A stretch of DNA of 64,000 bases from Anaerolineae bacterium (GTDB lineage Bacteria; Chloroflexota; Anaerolineae; Aggregatilineales; Ch27), in NCBI GenBank assembly GCA_013178165.1, contig JABLXG010000006.1, positions 124,001 through 188,000 on the forward strand. Direction: 5' to 3'. Numbering within the stretch: the stretch's first letter is position 1; the number at the start of each line of letters is the position of its first letter. The notes below the pieces were generated by a model. It saw nothing but the letters and a program-made list of their open reading frames with translations. It did not search any database and had not been told where the DNA came from. Positions 1 through 9,600 of this stretch are shown piece after piece. The position numbers and the translations under genes are program-made.

Positions 1-1110
1 GCCTTTGACGCCCTGACCGCGGAACCGCGCGAGGTGGAGCTTGAGGCTGCGCGGGCAGCGGTCTCTGCCGCCAGCGCTCAACTTGCCGCTGCCAGTGTCC
101 CGCCCGACCCCAACATGGTGGAAATCGCCCGCCTGCAACTGGAACTGGCCAAGAACCAGCTGTGGCAGAACCAGTTGCAGCGGGACAGTGCGCGCCAGCA
201 GGAAGAACAGCTGCAGGAACTGCTCGGTCGCATCCCTGTCGCGCTACCTTCACCGGGCGATCTGCCGCTGTCGCTATCGGCTTTGCCTTCCGCAAGCCAG
301 TACGAGGCCGCTGTGACGCGCTCCGAGTACGATGTTGCCATCGCCACCCAGCAACTGCTCGAGGCCCAGAACGCTTCGACTAATGCCGCCAACATTGCCG
401 CTGCGCAGGCAGCGCTGATCAACGCCCAGGGACAGCTTGCCCGCCTGGAGGAAGGCCCCGGCGAGATCGAACTGGCGCTGGCAGACGCGCAACTGCAAGC
501 TGCCTACCTGGCGGTAGACCTGGCCCGTTATCAGCTGGAGCAGGCCATCCTGCGGGCGCCTTTCAGCGGCGTAGTCGCGCAGATGAACCTGGCGCCGGGC
601 GAGCCGCCGCCCAGCCGCGAACCGGCAATCGAACTGATCGATCCCTCAGCGTTTACTGTCAGCCTCGCCGTCGATGAAATGGATGTCGCCCTGCTGGAAG
701 ATGGCCAGTATGCGGAGATCACGGTGGATGCGCTGCCCGATACCATCCTGACTGGCCGGGTGACCGGGATCGATCGGGTGGCAACCAGCGCTGCCGGTCT
801 GGTGACCTACGGCGTAGAGATCACGCTCGACCAGACTACCGCCCCAATCCGCGCCGGGATGAGTGCAACAGTGGCCGTGGTCGTCGATGAAGCCCGCGAT
901 GTACTGCGGCTGCGCAACCGTTTCATCCGGCTGGATCGGCGTACAGGACAGGCCACAGTCACCATCAGACGCAGCGACGGTACACTGGAAGATGTACCGG
1001 TGACCCTGGGCCGGCGTAACGAGACCTTTAGCGAGGTTCTCAGTGGTTTGCAGGCCGGCGACCAGATCGTTCTACTGCCGCGTAACAGCCTGAGTAACTT
1101 TGGCTTTTAG
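1..1110 (+). CDS. HlyD/MacA-type periplasmic adaptor subunit (5' truncated)
   Basis: The frame is open from base 1, so the true start lies upstream; 369 residues are visible. The protein has a long Ala/Gln/Leu-rich helical hairpin, then a lipoyl/barrel-sandwich stretch (QAILRAPFSGVVAQMNLAPG, a classic adaptor motif) and a beta-barrel part ending in GLQAGDQIVLLPRN. Adaptors of this family link an inner-membrane exporter to the outer envelope or act as a periplasmic chaperone. It is followed after 23 bp by an ABC ATPase and two MacB-type permeases, so it is most likely the first gene of that export operon. The N-terminal membrane anchor is outside the window. The substrate cannot be read from sequence. 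Confidence 0.85.
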   Translation, partial: AFDALTAEPREVELEAARAAVSAASAQLAAASVPPDPNMVEIARLQLELAKNQLWQNQLQRDSARQQEEQLQELLGRIPVALPSPGDLPLSLSALPSASQYEAAVTRSEYDVAIATQQLLEAQNASTNAANIAAAQAALINAQGQLARLEEGPGEIELALADAQLQAAYLAVDLARYQLEQAILRAPFSGVVAQMNLAPGEPPPSREPAIELIDPSAFTVSLAVDEMDVALLEDGQYAEITVDALPDTILTGRVTGIDRVATSAAGLVTYGVEITLDQTTAPIRAGMSATVAVVVDEARDVLRLRNRFIRLDRRTGQATVTIRRSDGTLEDVPVTLGRRNETFSEVLSGLQAGDQIVLLPRNSLSNFGF

Positions 1111-1133
1111 AGGTACGAGGGTACAGGTGTCCT

Positions 1134-1982
1134 ATGTTCAGAGGTGACGGCCGGCAGAAGATTACTGAATACGAAATCCCGCGGGATGCCCAGGGCAGAC
1201 TGGCGATCATCGACATCCGCGACGTAACCAAAATCTATCAGATGGGCAACATCGAAGTCCGTGCCCTGCAGGGAATCACGCTCCAGATCTTCGAAGGGGA
1301 ATTCGTCGCCATCATGGGGCCGTCGGGGTCCGGCAAGAGCACATTGATGAACATCCTTGGCGCCCTCGATCAGCCAACTTCCGGCAAGTACTACCTGGCC
1401 GGGAAAGACGTCAGCCAGGCGGATGATCGCCAGCTGGCGGCCATCCGCAACGAGATGATCGGCTTTGTCTTTCAGAACTTCAACCTGCTCAAACGTACAT
1501 CCGCCCTGCGTCAGGTAGAACTGCCGCTGATCTACGCCTCCAAACCGGGTAACCGCCGGGAACGGGCCAGGGCCGCGCTGGAGGCCGTAGGACTGGGCGC
1601 GCGTCTGCACCACCTGCCCAGCGAGCTTTCCGGCGGCCAGCAGCAGCGCGTGGCCATCGCTCGCGCCCTGGTGACCGAACCGAAGATAATCCTGGCCGAC
1701 GAGCCAACCGGCAATCTGGATACCAAGAGCGGCATAGAAGTGCTGCGCATCTTTCAACAGCTTAACCGCGAGCGTGGTATGACCACCGTCTTTGTGACGC
1801 ACGACCCGTTTGTGGCCCGCCACACCGAGCGGGTAATTATGTTGCGGGACGGCAGGATCATCGCCGACCGGGCCGTGAGCCAGCCGCTGATCGCCGGGGA
1901 AGCGGAACGCCCATCCGAAATGGCCGAACTGGAAGATATCTTCCGCGAAACCTATGACGCGCCGGCGGAGGAATTCACATAA
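1134..1982 (+). CDS. ABC transporter ATP-binding protein (MacB/LolD type)
   Basis: 282 aa ATPase of the MacB/LolD group. Walker [10 protein letters not shown] lies near residues 62-70, signature LSGGQQQR near 165, Walker [12 protein letters not shown] follows, and the H-loop is in FVTHD. The first about 28 residues precede the usual [10 protein letters not shown] start, so the N-terminus is slightly extended; the ATG at 1134 has only a weak upstream purine run. It sits between an adaptor gene and two permease genes with gaps of 23 and 3 bp. It probably powers a mechanotransmission-type exporter (lipoprotein, peptide or drug) rather than a classical transporter. Confidence 0.9.
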   Translation: MFRGDGRQKITEYEIPRDAQGRLAIIDIRDVTKIYQMGNIEVRALQGITLQIFEGEFVAIMGPSGSGKSTLMNILGALDQPTSGKYYLAGKDVSQADDRQLAAIRNEMIGFVFQNFNLLKRTSALRQVELPLIYASKPGNRRERARAALEAVGLGARLHHLPSELSGGQQQRVAIARALVTEPKIILADEPTGNLDTKSGIEVLRIFQQLNRERGMTTVFVTHDPFVARHTERVIMLRDGRIIADRAVSQPLIAGEAERPSEMAELEDIFRETYDAPAEEFT

Positions 1983-1985
1983 GCC

Positions 1986-3218
1986 ATGAACCTGCTGGAA
2001 AGCGTCCGGCTGGCCGTAGAGGCCCTGTTGGCCAACAAGCTGCGCTCCGCCTTGACCATGCTTGGCATCGTGATCGGCGTTGGCGCGGTCATCGCTCTGG
2101 TCAGTTTTGGCCAGGGCGTGGAGCAGTATATCACCCGGCAGTTTCAGTCGCTGGGTGCTAACCTGCTTTTTGTCTTCTCCTCCACACCTCCGGGAGGTGG
2201 GCCGGGCGACGTCAAGGCCCTGACCATGGCTGACGCCAGCGCGCTGGCCAACCCCCTGCTGGCACCCAGCGTGTTGCGGGTCTCCCCGCAGTACGATGTC
2301 TTCGCGGTGGTTGCTGCTGGCCGCAACAACAGCGCGATGAACGTCTCCGGCGTTACACCGGTGTACCAGGATGTGCGTGGCTGGTATCCGCAGTACGGAC
2401 GCTTTATCGAAGAAACCGATATCCTGACCAGCGCCCGTGTAGCTATACTGGGCGCGTCGACGGCAGCTGACCTCTTCGGGCCAGGTATCGATCCGGTTGG
2501 GCAGACCATCCGCATCAACACCCTGCCCTTCCGTGTCGTCGGGCTGATGGAGCAGCGCCCCAGTTCTGGCTTCGCCGATGAAAACGATGTCGTTTTCGTG
2601 CCGATCAGTACCGCCCAGACCCGCCTGACACGGGCGCCAATGCGCGACGGCAGCTACCGGGTTGCCTTCATCACGGTTCAGGCGGTCTCCGAAGGACGCA
2701 TGGATACCGCCGCTGACGAAATCTCTCGCATTCTGGTGGAACGGCACGGCATCCAATACCGCGACCAGGAAGATTTCACCGTGCTTTCGCAGAACGATCT
2801 GCTATCAGTGGTGGGCGAGATCACGGGTCTGCTGACGATCTTCCTGGCTGTCATCGCAGGCGTTTCCCTGCTAGTGGGCGGGATCGGGATCATGAACATC
2901 ATGCTGGTGACAGTCACAGAGCGCACCAGAGAAATCGGTCTGCGCAAAGCCGTCGGCGCACGTTACGGCGACATCCTGCTCCAGTTCCTGATCGAAAGCG
3001 TGGTGCTGACGGTGACCGGTGGTTTGATCGGGATAGGGCTGGGCTTCCTGGCGGCAACGATTGGCTCGGCGTTGATTCCTGACCTGACGCTGACGGTGAC
3101 AGTCGGCGCGATTCTCCTGGCTACCACGGTTTCCACCGTGATCGGGTTGTTCTTCGGAATTTACCCGGCCAGCCGGGCCGCTGCGCTCAACCCGATCGAC
3201 GCTCTACGATACGAATAG
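1986..3218 (+). CDS. MacB/FtsX-family ABC permease, first copy
   Basis: 410 aa. The N-terminal segment LRSALTMLGIVIGVGAVIAL is the typical MacB_PCD first membrane helix. A large extracytoplasmic domain follows (about residues 45-270), then three C-terminal helices of the FtsX domain containing GGIGIMNIMLVTVTERTREI and the ending NPIDALRYE. The gene begins 3 bp after the ATPase. The partner gene at 3231 is a clear paralogue, so the pair probably forms a heterodimer. In E. coli MacB the ATPase and permease are fused; here they are separate polypeptides, as is usual outside Proteobacteria. Confidence 0.9.
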   Translation: MNLLESVRLAVEALLANKLRSALTMLGIVIGVGAVIALVSFGQGVEQYITRQFQSLGANLLFVFSSTPPGGGPGDVKALTMADASALANPLLAPSVLRVSPQYDVFAVVAAGRNNSAMNVSGVTPVYQDVRGWYPQYGRFIEETDILTSARVAILGASTAADLFGPGIDPVGQTIRINTLPFRVVGLMEQRPSSGFADENDVVFVPISTAQTRLTRAPMRDGSYRVAFITVQAVSEGRMDTAADEISRILVERHGIQYRDQEDFTVLSQNDLLSVVGEITGLLTIFLAVIAGVSLLVGGIGIMNIMLVTVTERTREIGLRKAVGARYGDILLQFLIESVVLTVTGGLIGIGLGFLAATIGSALIPDLTLTVTVGAILLATTVSTVIGLFFGIYPASRAAALNPIDALRYE

Positions 3219-3230
3219 CCGGAGGCAGCC

Positions 3231-4502
3231 ATGCAGCGGATTGTGGAAAGCCTCCGAATTGCGCTCAGCGGGCTGGCTGCCAACCGTCTGCGGACGGGGC
3301 TGACCACTCTGGGTATCGCTATTGGCGTGGCAGCGGTTATTGTGCTGGTATCGTTGGGGCAGGCTGTCCAACTGTTTGTGGAAGAGCAATTCCTGGGAAT
3401 CGGCACGAACCTGGTCTTCGTGGTGCCGGAATCAGTGGTCAGCACGGGCGGCGCGGCCAGCGGCGGCCCGCCGGATATGAGCCGTCTGACTACGGCTTCC
3501 TCACTGACCGAGAAAGATGTCGCGGCACTTTCCGATCCGTTCCGCGTACCTGAGGCGGTCATGGTCGTCCCCGAACTGCGGCTTACCCGGACGGCCTCCT
3601 ACGCCAACCTGCAGACACGCGGGCGCATCCGCGCCACGACACCGGAATACCTGGCCATCCGCAACCGGCGGGTGATCCTGGGTCGCTTCTTTGACGATCG
3701 CGATATGCTGGCTGGTGCACGGGTGGCCGTGCTCGGCCAGACCACAGTCCGCAACCTGTTCCCGGAAGACGTCCTGCCCATCGGTGAGACTTTCCGGCTG
3801 GGAGAAGTGCCATTCCGGGTCATCGGCATCATGGAGGCCTATGGTGGCGCTTCCTTCGGCGATGAAGATGACGTAATCTTCATCCCTATCACCACGGCCC
3901 AGCAGCGGCTGCAGAGTGGCCGGACGCTGAGCGGGGAATATCCTGTATCGCAGATTTTTGTGCAGGCAGCCAGCGACAAGCGTATCGACACCCTGGTGGC
4001 GCAGATCACCCAGACTCTGCGCGAAGAACACAGGATCAGCTTTCGAGATGAGGATGATTTTGTCGTGCTGACCCAGGCTGACCTGCTGCAGAGCTTCGGC
4101 GCGATCACAGCGCTGCTGACCGTCTTCCTGGGGGTAATAGCTGGTATCTCGCTGCTGGTGGGCGGCATCGGCATCATGAACATTATGCTGGTTACCGTCA
4201 CCGAGCGGACGCGGGAGATCGGTCTGCGTAAAGCTGTCGGCGCCCGGCAACGCGACATTCTGGCGCAGTTTCTGGTGGAAAGCGTCATGCTGGCGGCAGT
4301 CGGCGGGGCGGCAGGGCTGGCTGTGGCCGCGCTGGGCACGGCTCTGGTGGGCGCGCTGCTGCCAGACCTCAAGGCCACAGTCAGCATCAGCGGCGTGCTG
4401 CTGGCTACCACAATCTCGGCCTTGATCGGGATATTCTTCGGGCTGTATCCGGCCCGCCGGGCCTCCCGCCTGAACCCGATCGATGCCCTGCGCTTTGAAT
4501 AG
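3231..4502 (+). CDS. MacB/FtsX-family ABC permease, second copy
   Basis: 423 aa paralogue of the preceding permease with the same layout: N-terminal helix (GLTTLGIAIGVAAVIVLVSL), MacB_PCD domain, and FtsX domain with GGIGIMNIMLVTVTERTREI and the end NPIDALRFE. The start ATG at 3231 is preceded by a GGAGG-type ribosome site. The two copies share long identical stretches in the C-terminal domain but differ in the extracytoplasmic domain, here with a Gly/Ala-rich insert near residues 65-80. This suggests duplication followed by specialisation. It is the last gene of the export operon; about 120 bp separate it from the next gene. Confidence 0.9.
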   Translation: MQRIVESLRIALSGLAANRLRTGLTTLGIAIGVAAVIVLVSLGQAVQLFVEEQFLGIGTNLVFVVPESVVSTGGAASGGPPDMSRLTTASSLTEKDVAALSDPFRVPEAVMVVPELRLTRTASYANLQTRGRIRATTPEYLAIRNRRVILGRFFDDRDMLAGARVAVLGQTTVRNLFPEDVLPIGETFRLGEVPFRVIGIMEAYGGASFGDEDDVIFIPITTAQQRLQSGRTLSGEYPVSQIFVQAASDKRIDTLVAQITQTLREEHRISFRDEDDFVVLTQADLLQSFGAITALLTVFLGVIAGISLLVGGIGIMNIMLVTVTERTREIGLRKAVGARQRDILAQFLVESVMLAAVGGAAGLAVAALGTALVGALLPDLKATVSISGVLLATTISALIGIFFGLYPARRASRLNPIDALRFE

Positions 4503-4527
4503 GCCATAGCACAACAGCAGGGTATTC

Positions 4528-4536
4528 TGCTAGTAT
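4528..4536 (+). promoter_or_regulatory. Extended -10 promoter ahead of the GbsR-like/obg/nadD operon
   Basis: TGC-TAGTAT forms an extended -10 element in the 124 bp gap after the second permease. No good -35 is present at 17 bp spacing. It would serve the regulator at 4627 and the genes behind it. Confidence 0.4.
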
Positions 4537-4626
4537 AGGTATCCAGCAGGACCTGCCGCCGGTCGGCGTATGTCCTGGTGAATCTGGTCTGGCGGCTTCA
4601 GGCGGGCTAATGCGCAAGGAACAGGG

Positions 4627-5202
4627 ATGAGCGAGCAAAAACCTCAGGCTAGCAGCGGGGATGCGGACAGCCTGCATGCCGTCAACGACAGCATGCTGGA
4701 AGGGTTGGGCAAACTCGCTGAGTACTTTGGCTTCAACAAAGTGATGGGACAACTGTATGGGGCTTTGTTGCTCAGCCCGGAGCCGCTCTCGCTGGACGAT
4801 CTGGCCGACGCACTACAGAAGTCCAAGGCGAATGTCAGCATGTCCATGCGCACCCTGGAGCACATGGGAGTCGTGCGTGAAGTCTGGGTGCGGGGCGAAC
4901 GCCGCAAGTACTACGAAGCAGAAACTGATTTCTGGAAGATCGTCATCAATGTGCTCAGCAGCCGCGAGTTGCGCGAACTGGAACACGCCCTGCAGATTCT
5001 GCAACAAAACACCCAGGCATTGCGGTCAGCCATGCCAGAGATGAATGAAGCCGATCGCCAACTCGCTCAGTTGTATGTGTCACGCATTGACCGGCTGGGG
5101 GATTTCTTCCGGTTCGCCCAGTTAATCCTGACTTCGATCCTGCAGCGCGCGGCGGCGGGTACCTTTGACGTGCGCAAGGTCACCAAAGTCACGCTGGAAT
5201 AA
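4627..5202 (+). CDS. GbsR/MarR-like winged-helix transcriptional regulator
   Basis: 191 aa. A winged helix spans about residues 30-100: [20 protein letters not shown] leads into the recognition region [19 protein letters not shown], and the wing contains [17 protein letters not shown]. The phrase [18 protein letters not shown] is typical of the GbsR/OpuAR branch of MarR regulators, which control osmoprotectant uptake. The C-terminal half is helical and probably dimerises. No osmolyte genes are nearby; neighbours are an exporter operon upstream and obg 19 bp downstream, so the target is unknown. It may control the exporter at 1-4502. Confidence 0.8.
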   Translation: MSEQKPQASSGDADSLHAVNDSMLEGLGKLAEYFGFNKVMGQLYGALLLSPEPLSLDDLADALQKSKANVSMSMRTLEHMGVVREVWVRGERRKYYEAETDFWKIVINVLSSRELRELEHALQILQQNTQALRSAMPEMNEADRQLAQLYVSRIDRLGDFFRFAQLILTSILQRAAAGTFDVRKVTKVTLE

Positions 5203-5221
5203 CCCTCCTGGTGGTAAATCC

Positions 5222-6484
5222 ATGTTCTTTGATGAAGCCAAGATCTATGTTCGTAGCGGCGATGGCGGCGATGGGCTGGTCTCCTTCCGCCGGGAGAAAT
5301 TCGTCCCCTTCGGCGGCCCAGCGGGCGGCGACGGCGGGCGCGGCGGCGATGTTATCCTGGAAGTTGAGCCAACCCTGAATACGCTGGCGCCGTTCAAGCG
5401 GCAGGTGCATTTCAAAGCCGAACATGGCGCGCGGGGCGGCAGTAGCCGGAAGACCGGCAAGGATGGTGCCGATCTGGTGGTAAAAGTCCCGCCGGGGACG
5501 GTAGTGCGTGACGCCGAGACAGGTGCGCTACTGGCTGATCTGGTGCGTCCGGGGCAGCGCGTGGTTGTGGCGCGTGGCGGCAGGGGTGGCCGCGGCAATG
5601 CGCGTTTTGCCACCAGCCGCAACCAGGCCCCGCGCATCGCCGAACGTGGCGAACCCGGCGAGGAACGCTGGCTGTTGCTGGAACTGAAGCTGATCGCCGA
5701 TGTCGGCATCGTTGGCGTACCTAACGCCGGAAAGTCCACCCTGCTCTCAGTGATCAGCAATGCTCGCCCCAAGATCGCCGATTACCCCTTCACGACCCTG
5801 GAGCCGAACCTGGGCGTGGTCGAGCGCGACCACCGCACTTTTGTGGCGGCGGATATCCCCGGACTGGTGGAGGGAGCGCATCTGGGCGTTGGCCTGGGTC
5901 ATGCCTTCCTGCGCCATGTCCAGCGGACGCGTGCGCTGGTCCATGTGCTGGACGGCCTCAGCTCCGATCCGCTCGCGGATTTCAACCAGATCAACGCCGA
6001 ACTAGCGCTGTTTGATGAGCGGCTACGCGACCGTCCGCAGATCGTGGTCTTCAACAAGATGGATCTTCCGGAAGCACAGGCCCGCTGGCCAGAAGTCCAG
6101 GAAGCGCTGAACAGGCGCGGCTACACCCCCCTGGCAATCTCAGCGGCCACACAACAGGGTACCGAAGACCTGGTCAAACGTTTGTTTGCCCTGCTGGATA
6201 CCCTGCCGGTGGAACTATACCAGGAGGTCGCCGAAATGCCGGTCTACCGCCTGGAAGAAGAAGTACCCTTCAGCATCACGCGCGACGAAGATGGGGCATT
6301 CCACGTGCATGGCGAGCGGATCGAACGGGCGGCGGCAATGACCTACTGGGACTATGATGAGGCGATCCTGCGGTTTCACCGCCTACTGGAACGGTTGGGC
6401 GTGGTCGACGCTCTGATCGAAGCAGGCGTTCAGAAGGGTGATACTGTGTTTATTGGCGAGTACGAACTGGAATGGAGCGATTAG
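5222..6484 (+). CDS. obg: GTPase Obg/CgtA, ribosome assembly
   Basis: 420 aa. The Gly-rich Obg fold begins at [20 protein letters not shown] (residues 1-20) and continues to about 155. The G domain has G1 GVPNAGKS (165-172), G3 DIPG (211-214) and G4 NKMD (278-281). The C-terminal OCT domain spans about 340-420. ATG 5222 is chosen because the family always begins with the MFxDxA motif; an in-frame start at 5165 would overlap the preceding gene and add 19 unrelated residues. Obg binds the 50S subunit and couples late assembly and stress responses to GTP levels. It overlaps nadD by 13 bp. Confidence 0.96.
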   Translation: MFFDEAKIYVRSGDGGDGLVSFRREKFVPFGGPAGGDGGRGGDVILEVEPTLNTLAPFKRQVHFKAEHGARGGSSRKTGKDGADLVVKVPPGTVVRDAETGALLADLVRPGQRVVVARGGRGGRGNARFATSRNQAPRIAERGEPGEERWLLLELKLIADVGIVGVPNAGKSTLLSVISNARPKIADYPFTTLEPNLGVVERDHRTFVAADIPGLVEGAHLGVGLGHAFLRHVQRTRALVHVLDGLSSDPLADFNQINAELALFDERLRDRPQIVVFNKMDLPEAQARWPEVQEALNRRGYTPLAISAATQQGTEDLVKRLFALLDTLPVELYQEVAEMPVYRLEEEVPFSITRDEDGAFHVHGERIERAAAMTYWDYDEAILRFHRLLERLGVVDALIEAGVQKGDTVFIGEYELEWSD

Positions 6485-7074
6485 GGCTGCTGGGCGGCAC
6501 CTTTGATCCGCTCCACATCGGGCATCTGATTCTGGCCTCCATGGCTGTGGAAGCGCTGGCGCTGGACGCCGTCTGGTTCGTCCCGGCGGCGGACCCGCCG
6601 CATAAGCAGGGGCGCGCCGTCACACCGGCCAGCCACCGGCTGGCCATGGTGGCACTGGGCATCGCTGGCAATCCCCGCTTTGCCCTGTCGCGGATCGACG
6701 TGGATCGTCCCGGCCCCCATTACTCGGTAGACATGGTCGCCCTGGCCCAGCAACAGGCGCCCCAGGCAGCCATCTTCTTCCTGCTGGGCAGCGATTCGCT
6801 GGCCGATCTGCCGACCTGGCACCGTCCCGACCTGCTGCTGGCCCGCTGCCAGCTGGGTGTCTACCAGCGTCCGGAGGCACCCGTCGATGTAGCGGCGCTG
6901 GAAGCGCATCTGCCAGGGTTGAGCGGGCGTATGATCTGGATAGAGGGACCGGGGATCAGCCTGTCAGCGTCGGCCATCCGTGAACGCCTGCAGGGCGGAC
7001 GCTCCGTCCGTTACCTGGTGCCGGAGACCGTGCGGACGTATATCGACGCACATCGCCTTTACAGCCGGACGTAA
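6472..7074 (+). CDS. nadD: Nicotinate-nucleotide adenylyltransferase
   Basis: 200 aa, the normal size for NadD, which joins nicotinate mononucleotide and ATP to give deamido-NAD. The nucleotidyltransferase signature [12 protein letters not shown] lies at residues 8-19, and [11 protein letters not shown] near residue 165 matches the ISxTxIR motif that holds the triphosphate. The start ATG overlaps the 3' end of obg, indicating translational coupling; obg-nadD pairing is common in bacteria. pncB at 19.8 kb supplies nicotinate mononucleotide for the same pathway. Confidence 0.95.
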   Translation: MERLGLLGGTFDPLHIGHLILASMAVEALALDAVWFVPAADPPHKQGRAVTPASHRLAMVALGIAGNPRFALSRIDVDRPGPHYSVDMVALAQQQAPQAAIFFLLGSDSLADLPTWHRPDLLLARCQLGVYQRPEAPVDVAALEAHLPGLSGRMIWIEGPGISLSASAIRERLQGGRSVRYLVPETVRTYIDAHRLYSRT

Positions 7075-7126
7075 CCGCGACCTGGAAGTATATTGCCAAC
7101 AAACGGGAGCCGCACTACACTGCAGA

Positions 7127-7132
7127 TATAAT
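7127..7132 (+). promoter_or_regulatory. -10 element TATAAT ahead of the SH3/GH5 gene
   Basis: A perfect TATAAT stands 51 bp before the GTG start at 7183. A TTGCCA hexamer exists but 28 bp upstream, too far for a -35, so activity may need an activator. Confidence 0.4.
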
Positions 7133-7182
7133 AGAGTTTTCTTGTCCATTGGCGCCGGGGAAACCCGCGGAAAGAGCCGATT

Positions 7183-8709
7183 GTGGCCGACATAGAGAGT
7201 CTTTTTGTACAGGTCAAGCAAGTCAACGTACGACGCGCACCACGAGTCGCCCGCGACAACATCATTGACACCCTTGTATCGGGCGATGTAGTGGAAGTCC
7301 TGGCGGCTGTCGCCGAGGAATCGGCGGATGGCTGGCGCTGGCGGCGTCTGGCCGAATCGGAGGAGCACTGGATAGCCGAAGTCAACCGCCAGACCGGGAT
7401 GCGGCTGTTCGACACACAGCCGCCAGAAACTGCCGAACCCGCTGCGCCGGAGACGCTCTATGTGCTGGCCAATGCGGTCAATATCCGGCGCGGGCCACAA
7501 TCCACCGCCGATAACATCCTGGCCCGATTACAGCGCGGCGAGCCAATTGTGCTCGGTGCGCAGAAAGTTGTGGGCGCGGATGGTTGGCAGTGGCGCCCGC
7601 TGGCAGACAAGCAGGATGCCTGGGTCGCCGAATATCACACCCGTTCCGGTCAGCGGTTGCTGGGCCGCAAGTCGCCGGGCAAACCCCTGGCCGGTCGGGT
7701 GCAAACACAGGGAATGCAGTTCCTCCTGGATGGTCAGCCATTGCGGTTCATCGGTGCCAACCTGCGCGAGTTTCCGTTCTACGGGCGTAGCGACGTACTG
7801 CCGTTTGCCAGCGCGAACATCCAGGACGATCAACTCCGGGCGATGCAAGAGATGGGCATGCGTGTGGTGCGCATGCACGCCTGTCACCGCGCCGTCAGCC
7901 TGGAGGAGGCCCTCCCGCTGGTTGGGGCAGCCCTGGATCGGGTGCAACAGCACGGTCTGCTGGCGATTGTGGTGCTCAACGACTCGCTGGGGAGTTTCTG
8001 GGTACCCGGTGATGAGCGGTTCCACCGCCACGTTCTGGGCCACCTGGACAAGATCGACTACTTTCATGCAGGCGGCTACAGGGAAAACTACCTGCCCTAT
8101 GCTCGCCGCATGGTCGCAGCTTACCGGGATCATCCGGCAATCCTCGCCTGGGAACTAGGTAACGAGTACGCTATTCACCCTCAACCGGCCAGCGTCGCCG
8201 ATGGTGAGGCTTTCTTGCGCTTTGTGGAACACGTCTCGGGGGAAATCAGGGGTCTTGACCCCAATCATCTGATCGCTATCGGCCTGGTGAACAGTGGCCA
8301 TGTCGCGCCCAATGACCAGCCTGGCCTGGATCGCCTGGCCTTTGCCCGACGATTGTACGGCCTCCCGGCGATCGACTTCCTGACCGTCCACTTTTACGAG
8401 GGCAACGGTGAAGAGGAAAACTCCCGCCCGGATTTGCGCGTTGCACGGGAACTCAACAAGCCGTTGATCGTGGAGGAATGGGGGGCCAAAGGAGGCAACC
8501 GGGCCGCCCTGACTGCCAGCACTATCGCCGACTGGACAGGACAGGGCGCCGGCGGGTTTCTGCAGTGGGGACTTTCCGCCACCCCCTTTGATGTCGGCGT
8601 AGGAGATGCAGAGTTTGGCATGGATCCGTATGCCGGAGGCAACAAAGACCACTACCAGAACCTGAAGCAGGTCTACCACGAATGGGCGGTCAGACTCCAG
8701 CAAACGTAA
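7183..8709 (+). CDS. Two SH3-like domains fused to a GH5-like (clan GH-A) glycoside hydrolase
   Basis: 508 aa from a GTG start. Two bacterial SH3 modules come first (about residues 8-65 and 88-150, each with a VNxRRxP motif), then a TIM-barrel cellulase/mannanase-type domain from about 165. WELGNEY carries the presumed acid/base Glu (about residue 328) and IVEEWG the nucleophile Glu (about 432), placed as in GH5 enzymes. No signal peptide or membrane segment is visible: an in-frame stop at 7132-7134 blocks any longer form, so export by Sec is not evident. The RBS is weak (GGAAAG). Likely acts on beta-mannan or beta-glucan; the exact substrate is not inferable. Confidence 0.8.
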   Translation: MADIESLFVQVKQVNVRRAPRVARDNIIDTLVSGDVVEVLAAVAEESADGWRWRRLAESEEHWIAEVNRQTGMRLFDTQPPETAEPAAPETLYVLANAVNIRRGPQSTADNILARLQRGEPIVLGAQKVVGADGWQWRPLADKQDAWVAEYHTRSGQRLLGRKSPGKPLAGRVQTQGMQFLLDGQPLRFIGANLREFPFYGRSDVLPFASANIQDDQLRAMQEMGMRVVRMHACHRAVSLEEALPLVGAALDRVQQHGLLAIVVLNDSLGSFWVPGDERFHRHVLGHLDKIDYFHAGGYRENYLPYARRMVAAYRDHPAILAWELGNEYAIHPQPASVADGEAFLRFVEHVSGEIRGLDPNHLIAIGLVNSGHVAPNDQPGLDRLAFARRLYGLPAIDFLTVHFYEGNGEEENSRPDLRVARELNKPLIVEEWGAKGGNRAALTASTIADWTGQGAGGFLQWGLSATPFDVGVGDAEFGMDPYAGGNKDHYQNLKQVYHEWAVRLQQT

Positions 8710-8737
8710 TCGCTTTACAGAAGATCGCTTTACAGAA
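8709..8737 (+). repeat. Tandem 15-bp direct repeat overlapping a promoter
   Basis: ATCGCTTTACAGAA occurs at 8709-8722 and again at 8724-8737. The second copy contains the -35 hexamer TTTACA of the promoter at 8729-8756; the first copy overlaps the stop codon of the preceding gene. It could be a regulator site or a simple slippage duplication. Confidence 0.7.
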
Positions 8738-8756
8738 TTAAAAACCGGTGTATACT
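8729..8756 (+). promoter_or_regulatory. Promoter of the coiled-coil hypothetical gene
   Basis: TTTACA (8729-8734), 16 bp spacer, TATACT (8751-8756). This is a good sigma70-type match about 68 bp before the ATG at 8824. Confidence 0.65.
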
Positions 8757-8823
8757 GCGCCGCAAATCAGCACGTCAGTTCCCCGTGCTCGGTGCAGGAG
8801 ACGGACGAGGAAAACAGTATCCT

Positions 8824-9498
8824 ATGCCCAGGAACAAGCCTTTTCCGGACAGTCATAGCTTTGGCCCCTTTGAACGCCGCAACAAGGGGGTATCACCACG
8901 CTGGGAGGAAACCCACGACGACGGTGAAGACGGGAATGAATTCATCCGCCGCCAGCAAGGCGAGATACGCGAGACAGTCAAGCGCCAGCGTGCTGCCCAG
9001 AAACTGGTGCGCCTGGAACGCGAAGAGGAATACACCGAACGGGCCTATACCGATCGGCGTGCCAGTGAGAAAGACCGCAAGCGGCTTTACAACGATCTCA
9101 AGCGGCTGGCGGAAGCGCTGGGAATCAAGCAGACCCTGCAGCATCTGAACCGGACCACCTGTCAGACCTGCTGGGGGCCAGACGTCGTCAGCGACAAGGA
9201 ACGCCCCAGCCTGGGTATCGTTCTCAATTACGCCGGGCGCCTGGAATCCGCTGGGGAGGCCCTCGCCGTCGAGAATCGTATTGCCAGGCTGTTCGGCGCG
9301 TGGCTTTACTTCAGCGGCAATCGGGTGGTGATCGCTGTCGCCAGCAAGCAGCCGGGCGAAAACGACACCCAGATCGATCATGCTGCGCCACCAGCGCGGG
9401 ATACAGCGGTTCTGGTCATCCCGTATGACCCTGCCCACCACGATCATGTGCGCCAGCAGGTCACCCAGGCGTTGCTCAACAACGGACCGGTCAGCTAG
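8824..9498 (+). CDS. Hypothetical protein with charged coiled-coil middle
   Basis: 224 aa, no membrane segment or signal. Residues about 35-100 are very rich in Arg, Glu and Lys with heptad-like spacing and probably form a coiled coil. The C-terminal half (SLGIVLNYAGRLESAGEALA onward) looks globular. A CQTC pair near residue 115 could bind a metal or form a disulfide. ATG 8824 is chosen over a GTG at 8785 because a GAGG site (8807-8810) precedes it and the extra residues look unstructured. I do not recognise the family. It has its own promoter and lies just before alaS. Confidence 0.65.
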   Translation: MPRNKPFPDSHSFGPFERRNKGVSPRWEETHDDGEDGNEFIRRQQGEIRETVKRQRAAQKLVRLEREEEYTERAYTDRRASEKDRKRLYNDLKRLAEALGIKQTLQHLNRTTCQTCWGPDVVSDKERPSLGIVLNYAGRLESAGEALAVENRIARLFGAWLYFSGNRVVIAVASKQPGENDTQIDHAAPPARDTAVLVIPYDPAHHDHVRQQVTQALLNNGPVS

Positions 9499-9542
9499 GC
9501 ACCCTGGCAGATTCGTTGAAGCCATTATCGGAGTGATGACAT

Positions 9543-9564
9543 CGCCTGCCCACCTCAGCAGGCG
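9543..9564 (+). terminator. Possible terminator hairpin without U-tract
   Basis: CGCCTGC (9543-9549) pairs perfectly with GCAGGCG (9558-9564) across an 8-nt loop. It lies between the hypothetical gene and the alaS promoter. No run of T follows, so termination is uncertain. Confidence 0.35.
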
Positions 9565-9571
9565 AATACCA

Positions 9572-9600
9572 TTGTCAAGCGTGACTGCACAGACTATCAT
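9572..9600 (+). promoter_or_regulatory. alaS promoter
   Basis: TTGTCA (9572-9577), exactly 17 bp, TATCAT (9595-9600). The predicted start leaves a leader of about 60 nt before ATG 9670, too short for a T-box. Confidence 0.7.

Noticed and set aside
1107..2756. 549-aa minus-strand open frame opposite the ABC ATPase and first permease
   Set aside because: The plus strand encodes clear ABC proteins with full motifs; the antisense frame is low in hydrophobics, lacks any motif and reflects GC-rich codon bias.
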